Part shown: positions 1-5,590 of the stretch, one piece after another | How the letters are laid out: each line of letters opens with the position of its first letter | How positions within the stretch are numbered: the first letter of the stretch is position 1 | Source of the DNA: Roseburia faecis | GTDB taxonomy: Bacteria; Bacillota; Clostridia; Lachnospirales; Lachnospiraceae | DNA: 64,000 nucleotides | Reading direction: 5' to 3' | NCBI RefSeq assembly: GCF_001406815.1 | Contig: NZ_CVRR01000003.1 | Coordinates: 1-64,000 of the forward strand | Notes under the pieces: model-generated | Seen by the model: only the letters and a program-made list of their open reading frames with translations | What the model was told of the DNA's origin: nothing | Database searches by the model: none | Made by a program: the position numbers and the translations under genes

Positions 1-10
1 GAAAGCCGGG

Positions 11-70
11 TACAAAATTTGAAGGTCGCTTTCAAAATGTGAAACTCGTTTACAAAACGGGAATCTCGGA
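11..70. repeat. Three degenerate 20-bp tandem repeats
   Basis: Units at 11-30, 31-50 and 51-70 share the pattern T(A/T)CAAAA followed by GAA and TCG at fixed positions. Spaced repeats of this kind are found near the ends of some transposons (for example the IS21 family), so this could be the right end of an element lying mostly outside the window. No transposase is visible inside the window, so that is inference. Confidence 0.4.
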
Positions 71-218
71 TGACTATTGAGCCTGTGAAAAGTGATGAAA
101 CATAAAAAATCATCGTTCACGTTAAAAAAACTGTAATTCATGTCGAAAAAGACAAAAACCGGTTTTCATTTGGTATAATGATAGAGCTCATTTTAGTAAA
201 AATGAGTTCATACCGTGA

Positions 219-1394
219 ATGATGGAGGGGATAACAATCATCGTTTTAGAAGAAATATTAATGGCAAACGGCTTGACCGTGTTAATGATGTGGTTCCTTT
301 TGTTTTGTAGACGAAAGAACAGAGAGAGCCTTCATGTGGGAGATAAAATATATGATGGAATAGCAATCGTAAATTTAGTGGGTGCATTGTCTGAAACCAT
401 TGCTTTTCTCGTAGATGGAAAACAGTTTACTGGCAGCCGGCAGATTAATTATATCTCTAACAGCATATGCTTTATTGGGACAGTCAGTATGGGTATGCTT
501 TGGTGTATGTACGTGGAATTGCGTATCTATCGAAATTATAAAAGAATGGTTCAAAAAGCAGGAGTGGAGATATTTCCCTGGCTGGTAGAAGTAATTATGG
601 TTTTATGTAATCTGTTTGGAACAGGGATTATGTTTAAAATATCCGGGGAGAATGTATACCAGAGAACTGCCGGTGTGCTGGTGGGATATATTTCGCTTGT
701 CATATATTTTGCTTACAGTATCTATCTGGTGTATCATTCCAAAAAACAAGGGGTTAACCTGAATTTTTTCCCGGTGATCTATTTCGTTGGTCCTTGTTTT
801 GCAGGTGTAGTTCTCCAGTTCCTTTTTTATGGAATTACATCATCATGGGTGCTGGTTGCGGTCGCATTGATATTTGTGCAGATGCAGTCATACGCAGAGA
901 GTTTGTATATGGATGAGCTTTCCGGATTATATAATCGGAGATATTTTAATGCGGTGCTTGCGGAAAAGAAAATTGCAAGCCATAAATCCTTATATGGAAT
1001 CATGATGGATGTAAACGATTTCAAGTGTATTAATGACAATTTAGGTCATAGTACGGGCGATAAGGCTATTTGTACGTTGGGAAATATACTCATCAGATCC
1101 ATACCGGATGATGGTATGGCAATCCGGTATGCGGGAGATGAGTTTATTGTGCTGCTGTCAGGTGTTGATACGGAGCGTGTCTTAGCGACAATGGAGGAGA
1201 TTAACCATAATCTATCCCGGTTTAATGAATCCGGAATAGAACCGTTTCATTTAAGTGTTTCTATGGGATACACGGAATTTGGGACAGAAGATGATGCAGA
1301 AACTTTTTTAATGCATATGGATGAGAAAATGTATGAGGAAAAACGGAAATATCATATGCGAAAGAAATCAGCCGGTTTGGAAAATAAAGTATAG
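219..1394 (+). CDS. Membrane-anchored GGDEF domain protein (putative diguanylate cyclase)
   Basis: The N-terminal 225 residues contain about six or seven hydrophobic segments. The C-terminal part is a GGDEF domain with the start motif DELSGLYNRRYF, the metal-binding stretch MMDVNDFK and the active loop written AGDEF (near residue 308). Family members make cyclic di-GMP from two GTP at the membrane. A -10 box TATAAT lies at 174-179. The start is uncertain: the ATGs at 219/222 sit on top of a GGAGGGG sequence, so ATG 261 (product beginning MANGL) is also plausible. A hairpin terminator follows at 1467. Confidence 0.85.
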   Translation: MMEGITIIVLEEILMANGLTVLMMWFLLFCRRKNRESLHVGDKIYDGIAIVNLVGALSETIAFLVDGKQFTGSRQINYISNSICFIGTVSMGMLWCMYVELRIYRNYKRMVQKAGVEIFPWLVEVIMVLCNLFGTGIMFKISGENVYQRTAGVLVGYISLVIYFAYSIYLVYHSKKQGVNLNFFPVIYFVGPCFAGVVLQFLFYGITSSWVLVAVALIFVQMQSYAESLYMDELSGLYNRRYFNAVLAEKKIASHKSLYGIMMDVNDFKCINDNLGHSTGDKAICTLGNILIRSIPDDGMAIRYAGDEFIVLLSGVDTERVLATMEEINHNLSRFNESGIEPFHLSVSMGYTEFGTEDDAETFLMHMDEKMYEEKRKYHMRKKSAGLENKV

Positions 1395-1466
1395 CATTAC
1401 GTTCCTGCCATTTGTCCGATAACTGGTTGCAATGGCACAAGAAAAGAAAATATTATAATCATCAAA

Positions 1467-1511
1467 CGAGTAGCAGACTGGTGTAAATCCGGTTTTGCTG
1501 CTCGTTTTTAT
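1467..1511 (+). terminator. Rho-independent terminator after the GGDEF gene
   Basis: CGAGTAGCA pairs with TGCTGCTCG (one G-U pair) and is followed by a T-rich tail. Confidence 0.6.
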
Positions 1512-1600
1512 ATTTATGGTTATAGGCAGGGATGCTCCAGATTTCAAGACAATAAATAACCGTGTTATGGTTGATGGAGAGGCATTTTTTGTTTTATGAG

Positions 1601-1634
1601 AAAACCAGTTACCCATATAGATAACTGGTTTTTA
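1601..1634. terminator. Bidirectional terminator between convergent genes
   Basis: AAAACCAGTTA and TAACTGGTTTT form an 11-bp stem with A/T tracts on both sides, between the GGDEF gene and the leftward hicB. The 1395-1640 interval otherwise holds nothing recognisable. Confidence 0.75.
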
Positions 1635-1644
1635 AGGGATAATG

Positions 1645-2061
1645 TTAATGAGTATGTGCGATAGTGGAGTTATCAAGAAGTGTTCGTAAGGCATCCTGAA
1701 GGACTTGTGAGCAGTTGATTCCGCGCTTGTCAGCAAGACGGACCATCCAACTTGGAAGAGAAACATTTTTTCGAACGGCGCGAGTATCTGTCTGGGCACG
1801 ATATTCAATGGTATCTGCGGAAATCAGGGAACAGATTGTGCCGGCATCAACACTTAATTTTTCCTGTGGTGATGGAGGAGCAATCGGTTCGCCTTCATCC
1901 TCTGCAACAACAAGCCATGCGCTCATTGCATCGGTAATTTGGTCAATTGCATCAGAAAGACTATTGCCAGTAGTGATGCATCCAGGAAGATCAGGGACTT
2001 TTGCGTAGTATCCAGATCCGTCCTCGATAGGTGTAAACAAAGCTGTATAAATATATTTCAT
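1645..2061 (-). CDS. hicB: HicB-family antitoxin, apparently without its toxin
   Basis: The 138-residue product starts MKYIYTALFTPIEDGSGYY and contains AKVPDLPGCITTGNSL, the typical HicB partial RNase-H fold. A C-terminal segment (SWMVRLADKRGINCSQVLQDA) looks like a ribbon-helix-helix DNA-binding domain. ATG 2061 is chosen because AGGAGGG lies at the right distance. HicB normally neutralises the HicA mRNA interferase and represses the shared promoter. HicA should be next to it, but only a 15-codon open frame precedes it (2072-2119), so the antitoxin looks solitary. Confidence 0.85.
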   Translation of the reverse strand: MKYIYTALFTPIEDGSGYYAKVPDLPGCITTGNSLSDAIDQITDAMSAWLVVAEDEGEPIAPPSPQEKLSVDAGTICSLISADTIEYRAQTDTRAVRKNVSLPSWMVRLADKRGINCSQVLQDALRTLLDNSTIAHTH

Positions 2062-2071
2062 AGTAACCCTC

Positions 2072-2119
2072 CTATTTGGAAGCACTGAGTTGTTTAATCG
2101 TTTGTTGCCTTGGATTCAT
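2072..2119 (-). pseudogene. 15-codon remnant or leader upstream of hicB (possible hicA stub)
   Basis: The frame MNPRQQTIKQLSASK ends in TAG just before the hicB ribosome binding site. It has its own strong AAAGGAGG site 5 bases upstream of the ATG, the kind of signal a full gene would have. Its sequence resembles the start of a HicA-type protein, so deletion of the rest of hicA is the simplest reading. A translated leader peptide is the alternative. Confidence 0.45.
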
Positions 2120-2139
2120 TATGTACCTCCTTTAATTAT

Positions 2140-2190
2140 ATCATACACAATATTACACAAAAGTCAACTAAAATACACAAAAATACACAA
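2140..2190 (-). promoter_or_regulatory. hicB promoter with phased TTGTGTA operator repeats
   Basis: On the minus strand TTGACT (2162-2167) and TATGAT (2140-2145) are separated by 16 bp. The heptamer TACACAA (plus strand) occurs four times, at 2144, 2154, 2174 and 2184, that is at 10, 20 and 10 bp steps, with the -35 box filling the missing slot. This phasing suggests a protein bound to one face of the helix, most simply HicB acting as autorepressor. Confidence 0.6.
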
Positions 2191-2329
2191 GAAATAAAGT
2201 GAATGTGCACTACGGAATTTTCCAAATCAGCCGGAATTGTTTTTACCGGAGGCGGCGGATTGTGCAGAGAGTCATGAAGCAGAGGTTGGGGCGGATTGTG
2301 GAGGAGCAGGTCGGACAGTTGAGGATGGT
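2191..2329. other. Intergenic stretch with a possible decayed reading frame
   Basis: No intact gene is seen. A short plus-strand open stretch ending at TAA 2337-2339 reads RRRIVQRVMKQRLGRIVEEQ and onwards, which looks like the basic helical tail of a protein, but it has no start and no recognisable family. Confidence 0.2.
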
Positions 2330-2370
2330 TTGGCAATAATTTTTATTTGATATAATCGAACACATGTTTT
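2330..2370 (+). promoter_or_regulatory. Promoter with LexA (SOS) box
   Basis: TTGGCA (2330-2335) and TATAAT (2351-2356) with a short 15-bp spacer are followed directly by CGAACACATGTTTT (2357-2370). This matches 13 of 14 positions of the Gram-positive SOS box CGAACRNRYGTTYG. It drives the broken lexA-like gene and possibly the small toxin gene behind it. Confidence 0.65.
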
Positions 2371-2398
2371 ATTGTATAGGCATATAGGGAGGTAGCAA

Positions 2399-2541
2399 AT
2401 GGGAGAAAAGCTAAGCAATGAACTTACGGATAAAGAAAGAGAAATGTGTATGAGTATATTGTAAAATATATGGAAGAAAATTTAATTTCTCCATCTTTTC
2501 AAGAAATCTGTAAAGGAGTAAACACAAAATCAAAGTCATGT
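2399..2541 (+). pseudogene. Frameshifted, truncated lexA-like DNA-binding domain
   Basis: The gene begins ATG at 2399 after AGGGAGG and reads MGEKLSNELTDKEREM. It then hits TAA at 2462 because of two extra bases near 2447. In the corrected frame it continues YEYIVKYMEENLISPSFQEI and CKGVNTKSKS, the winged-helix start of LexA. The rest, including the Ser-Lys self-cleavage domain, is missing. The promoter keeps an SOS box, as expected for an autoregulated lexA paralog. The end of the remnant runs into the small toxin frame. Confidence 0.7.
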
Positions 2542-2627
2542 GTGGGGAACAATATTTTCAGTTTTGCATACTGATTGTTGCTATTATCAATCTGATCGTA
2601 ATGATCTTTTCTAACCATAAAAAATAA
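2538..2627 (+). CDS. Small hydrophobic peptide, holin-like type I toxin candidate
   Basis: A 29-residue frame starts MCGEQYFQF, has one membrane segment (CILIVAIINLIVMIF) and ends SNHKK. This matches the form of the TxpA/BsrG/Fst-like putative holin-like toxins of Firmicutes: a short N-terminal tail, one helix and a charged end. The frame ends inside a strong terminator, and a minus-strand promoter behind it makes a convergent RNA, the usual layout for type I toxin-antitoxin loci. The ribosome binding site is weak; AAAGGAG lies 19 bases upstream. It sits downstream of an SOS-box promoter. Confidence 0.6.
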   Translation: MCGEQYFQFCILIVAIINLIVMIFSNHKK

Positions 2628-2700
2628 CCGCCCCTACCAAAGACCGGTTATTTTTTAAAACTAACTTTGGCAAACCGCCTACACGGTATTGCGTTTTGTA
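2618..2700 (-). ncRNA. Predicted antisense antitoxin RNA
   Basis: A near-consensus minus-strand promoter lies at 2706-2733: TTGACA, 16-bp spacer, TATTAT. Transcription would start near 2699 and run about 80 nt into the shared terminator at 2621-2656. The RNA would be complementary to the 3' end of the toxin transcript. No open reading frame is present, so it is read as the RNA antitoxin of a type I pair. The exact ends are inferred. Confidence 0.6.
2621..2656. terminator. Bidirectional terminator shared by toxin mRNA and antisense RNA
   Basis: AAATAACCG pairs with CGGTTATTT and has T tracts on both strands. It overlaps the toxin stop codon, as in txpA/ratA-type loci. Confidence 0.75.
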
Positions 2701-2705
2701 TTTTC

Positions 2706-2733
2706 ATAATACCATTGCGTAATTTTTTGTCAA
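2706..2733 (-). promoter_or_regulatory. Promoter of the antisense RNA
   Basis: The -35 box TTGACA (2728-2733) is perfect and the -10 box TATTAT (2706-2711) follows after 16 bp, facing the toxin gene. Confidence 0.7.
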
Positions 2734-2810
2734 TGATTTAAAGATCTTTGCTGGATACCGGCATAAAATAAGGTTCAGACCATTGTAAAACTCAAATGAA
2801 TAATGAAGTT

Positions 2811-2853
2811 TATAATTAGTGTCTGCTTACTCAGCAGGCACTAATTATATTTT
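2811..2853 (+). terminator. Strong stem-loop, probable terminator
   Basis: ATAATTAGTGTCTGC pairs with GCAGGCACTAATTAT around a 7-base loop and is followed by TTTT. It could end read-through transcripts from the toxin region. The rest of 2657-2958 holds only the antisense promoter. Confidence 0.55.
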
Positions 2854-2958
2854 ATTAAATTGTTTTATTATCTGCGAACAATTTCTAATCGTTCGCGCTG
2901 GATAAGTTTTTCATACTGCCTCAATTGAAATACTGTCTACCTGTGCACTTAAATGATT

Positions 2959-3036
2959 TTAGACACCAGATCCATATCTATTATAGAGTAAGATCAGTAT
3001 AAGCAAAACGAGTATCACTATATATCTTTTTTTCAT
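2959..3036 (-). CDS. Tiny hydrophobic peptide (25 residues), uncertain
   Basis: The frame MKKRYIVILVLLILILLYNR starts two bases after the stop of the broken secreted-protein gene and is almost wholly one membrane helix. No clear ribosome binding site precedes it. It may be a small membrane gene at the end of the same operon, or the start of a decayed signal peptide. Confidence 0.25.
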   Translation of the reverse strand: MKKRYIVILVLLILILLYNRYGSGV

Positions 3037-3038
3037 TA

Positions 3039-3302
3039 TTATAAATAACTTGAAGCATAGAAATTGGTTTTACTCGAATAAGTTTGAGATGTAATCTTTA
3101 CAATTCCTACATTTCCAACTCCAACATAAGTATCAAGATTTCCAGAACATTTTAAGGTAATACAGGAGGAAGTACATGTGGTTTTGTTACTTTGTCCAGA
3201 AAGTTTATATGTATATATAACAAAGTCAGAATCTACGCTTGCATTAGAAGCACTTGCATTTGTCCAGTGCTTTCCACTATAATATCCAACGGCATCACAA
3301 CT
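3039..3302 (-). pseudogene. 5'-truncated secreted-protein gene
   Basis: An open stretch of 87 codons reads SCDAVGYYSGKHWTNASA, continues with Ser/Thr-rich beta-like sequence (TCTSSCITLKCSGNLDTYVG) and ends KTNFYASSYL. It has no start codon or signal peptide and is in frame with the stop of the membrane-protein gene just upstream. Its composition and place (after a regulator and a small membrane protein) resemble the broken secreted genes at 31.4, 34.5 and 42.3 kb. Confidence 0.5.
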
Positions 3303-3326
3303 ATATATAATATATAGAGATGAACA

Positions 3327-3722
3327 TTATAATTCCCGCAATTTCATTTCATTTATTTTCTTTTTGCGCGTAATCGTTCTATTTCTTTTTATCCGATTAT
3401 AAATTGATATAACAGCAGGAATATTTGTAAGTATAAAGATAATGATACAATTATGTATCTTATCCTTTATAGACATCTGATTTTCGGAAACGAAACTATA
3501 TGAGAGTGTCAATAACCCCTGCTTCTCAACGCGTTCAAAACTTTCTGGTTCAAAATTAAGATACACTATAATTAATACGATTGAAAGAACAAGAAAAATA
3601 ATTGGTGTTAATGATACGGTAGTTGTTCTTCTTTTTTTATTTAAATATGATTCTAAAAAACGTACACAAATAATGGTTAATGCCATTATTATTACGATGA
3701 ATAAAATTGTAGAAAATTTCAT
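3327..3722 (-). CDS. Small integral membrane protein in an operon with a DUF2089 regulator
   Basis: The 131-residue protein has three hydrophobic segments: near the N-terminus, around residues 41-60 and around residues 92-112. It has basic stretches (KKRR, KRNRTITRKKK) on what would be the cytoplasmic side. AAAGGAG precedes its ATG, which follows the stop of the upstream regulator immediately. No family was recognised. Its position suggests it works with that regulator, perhaps as a sensor or anti-factor. Confidence 0.65.
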   Translation of the reverse strand: MKFSTILFIVIIMALTIICVRFLESYLNKKRRTTTVSLTPIIFLVLSIVLIIVYLNFEPESFERVEKQGLLTLSYSFVSENQMSIKDKIHNCIIIFILTNIPAVISIYNRIKRNRTITRKKKINEMKLREL

Positions 3723-4016
3723 TTATTCTCCTTTTTGCTCTCTGTATTTTTTTATCAATATTTTTGCTGTGTCAAAATCAAGTTGATCATCTATTACCAT
3801 TTTTTTAATTAATGAAATATAAGCGTCATTTTCTATTTGATCATTCATTTGCATTTTTTGTATAAGTCGATCAAGTCTCAATCGCACGGTAGGATATGTT
3901 ATATGATACAATTTTGCAACCTCTTTTAAAGAGCCAGATGACATAACAAAATTTTTTATAAATGTGATATCTTCATCACTTAAATTGTATATCCATTCTT
4001 GCGCTTTTCGTCTCAT
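3723..4016 (-). CDS. DUF2089-like helix-turn-helix regulator
   Basis: The 97-residue protein starts MRRKAQEWIYNLSDEDITFI and has a helix-turn-helix around GSLKEVAKLYHITYPTVRLR, typical of DUF2089 proteins. ATG 4016 is chosen because AAGGGG lies five bases before it; a TTG two codons earlier is less likely. It leads an operon with a small membrane protein and a broken secreted-protein gene. By analogy with PadR and DUF2089 cassettes it probably controls its own operon. Confidence 0.7.
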   Translation of the reverse strand: MRRKAQEWIYNLSDEDITFIKNFVMSSGSLKEVAKLYHITYPTVRLRLDRLIQKMQMNDQIENDAYISLIKKMVIDDQLDFDTAKILIKKYREQKGE

Positions 4017-4043
4017 TACCAACCCCTTTCTTTAATATTATTG

Positions 4044-4072
4044 ATATTATCATTTAATAATGTTAAAGTCAA
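4044..4072 (-). promoter_or_regulatory. Promoter of the DUF2089 operon
   Basis: TTGACT (4067-4072), a 17-bp spacer and TAATAT (4044-4049) face the regulator. The region is rich in TTATTAA/TTAATAA-type inverted sequence that could be an operator. Confidence 0.65.
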
Positions 4073-4390
4073 CTGCTAATATTATGTTATTTACATCTTT
4101 TTATCTTAATAATCATTCGAAACCTCAAACTTGTAAAGATAAGGTTTTCAGATTCGAGGTTACTCTCAACCCCCTTGCTTTTGTTTATATTTCTTCAATC
4201 ATCAGTTATAAAAAACAGAAGCATTTTAATCAGTTCACCATATCGGTTTCATTTATATTGGAAGCACAAGGTGTAGAGCAGAGATTGTCCGTGTCGGGTG
4301 GGTGGAGCAACTAAGAAATTGTTTGGTATTACAGCGGAAGAACTTTTGAAAAAAGCACGGTAAAATGCTGACTTATCAATTGAAAAATAA
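4073..4390. other. Gene-free stretch with a decayed C-terminal fragment
   Basis: The plus-strand frame ending at 4362 reads GATKKLFGITAEELLKKAR, which looks like the tail of a lost protein; the frame is broken by a stop upstream. The 17-bp sequence TTATTTACATCTTTTTA (4087-4103) recurs at 5440-5456, on the far side of the next two genes. Confidence 0.3.
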
Positions 4391-5029
4391 TTATTTTGTA
4401 TGGAATATCTGCATGGCTCCATAAGTATGCGGCAAATGCGGAGCCGTGACCTTTCTCGACGGGCAGGAAAAATTCCGGCAGGTTGCGCACGTATTACACA
4501 ATTGCTTGAGATTGGCGTGTGTTGTTGTATCCAGATGCAGGATCAGCGTTGCTGTCTTAAGCGGCCGGAGCATCTGCCCCTCGGTAAGCTGGATGCCATC
4601 CGGGGCAAGCCGCCCATAAATCTGTGGGAGCAGGTCAAGGGAATAGGTATCTCCCAGAAAAGATAATTCTGCAAGATACAGGCGGCTCTGACGTTCTACC
4701 ACATGTGCAAACTCTTCATAAGCCTTTGACAAAAGCATCAGGCTGATGCAGTCCACAATGTAAGCCTCCTGGATCTGTTCATGGTTCAGATATAATTCCG
4801 ACAGTTCATCCACTCCGTTTCCAAGCGTCACAAACCCATAGGCATAGTGAGGCAGGGAAACCCCGTCTAAATCCTGATCCAGAGAGTAATATGCATAGGA
4901 TTCAACCAGGGGAAGAAGTGCCGTATAAATTGCCTGAATATGGGGCAGGTCATCCGGAGGGAAATGGAAACGGCTGCAAAATTCGTTCCAGTCACCGGAG
5001 GATAATCCGGGAGTAAGTTTACATTTCAT
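4391..5029 (-). CDS. MetH activation domain-like protein (corrinoid protein reactivation)
   Basis: The 212-residue product has the pattern of the vitamin B12-dependent methionine synthase activation domain family found as separate genes in Clostridia: YGFVTLGNGVDELSELYL, then EAYIVDCISLMLLSKAYEEF, and a C-terminal Cys cluster LCNTCATCRNFSCP. Such proteins are thought to help reduce and re-methylate corrinoid cofactors. ATG 5029 is chosen because AAGGAGG stands nine bases upstream; the longer frame overlaps the upstream gene. It overlaps that Cys-rich gene by 11 bases, so the two are coupled. Confidence 0.6.
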   Translation of the reverse strand: MKCKLTPGLSSGDWNEFCSRFHFPPDDLPHIQAIYTALLPLVESYAYYSLDQDLDGVSLPHYAYGFVTLGNGVDELSELYLNHEQIQEAYIVDCISLMLLSKAYEEFAHVVERQSRLYLAELSFLGDTYSLDLLPQIYGRLAPDGIQLTEGQMLRPLKTATLILHLDTTTHANLKQLCNTCATCRNFSCPSRKVTAPHLPHTYGAMQIFHTK

Positions 5030-5321
5030 GGGATACATCCTCCTTATCGGAAGCTGCCATAACGGCTGCAATTTCCTGAAAGCGGTTCGTGACCTTATCA
5101 TAGTTCTTTCGGTGATGGGGAAAGCCACAGTTTATGCAGGATTTGATACCATTTTTTAAATATTCACAGTTTCCACCACAGGATTTCCCGAGTGTATAGA
5201 GGGGACAATAACAAAACAGACAGTTAAAGTCCGCCTCCGGAATTCCTTTATGGCATGGAAAATATTCACATTTTTTATTTTGAAAAAACTTATAATATTC
5301 GCTCAAAATGGTTTCCTCCAA
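5019..5321 (-). CDS. Cysteine-rich small domain protein
   Basis: The 100-residue protein has about ten cysteines, in CEYFPCHKG, FNCLFCYCPLY, SCGGNCEYLKNGIKSCINCGF. This fits the cysteine-rich small domain (PF04071), often found beside or fused to cobalamin genes such as cobD. It probably binds metal. It is translationally coupled to the MetH-activation-like gene, which supports a shared corrinoid role. The C-terminal 30 residues overlap the next start. Confidence 0.7.
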   Translation of the reverse strand: MEETILSEYYKFFQNKKCEYFPCHKGIPEADFNCLFCYCPLYTLGKSCGGNCEYLKNGIKSCINCGFPHHRKNYDKVTNRFQEIAAVMAASDKEDVSHEM

Positions 5322-5526
5322 TCAAAGCACAATCATAGCATAATTATATCGGAACAACAAGCGGATCGCAAGAAATGCGAATGACATAAAAATTGCATTT
5401 CAGTGGGAAATGATACCTTTTGCCCCTTTTATCATTACATTATTTACATCTTTTTAAGAACGCAGGTATAGTGGCTCAGGCAATTGAGGGTTTGAAGCAA
5501 AAAGTTGAAAATTAAATAAAAAATAC

Positions 5527-5557
5527 TTGACTTAAAGTTAACTTTAAGTGGTATATT
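5527..5557 (+). promoter_or_regulatory. MerR-type promoter with perfect 20-bp palindrome
   Basis: TTGACT (5527-5532) and TATATT (5552-5557) are 19 bp apart, the over-long spacing used by MerR-family activators. The spacer region holds the perfect palindrome ACTTAAAGTTAACTTTAAGT (5530-5549). No merR-family gene is in the window, so the regulator must act from elsewhere. The 236-bp gap upstream also carries a short decayed tail frame (AGIVAQAIEGLKQKVEN) ending near 5514. Confidence 0.75.
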
Positions 5558-5590
5558 ATGATAGATAAAATCGGAAGGAGAATTTATTAT

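Noticed and set aside
4060-4314. 84-codon plus-strand open frame
   Set aside because: No ribosome site, it overlaps the DUF2089 promoter, and its product resembles no protein; the only protein-like part near it is in another frame.
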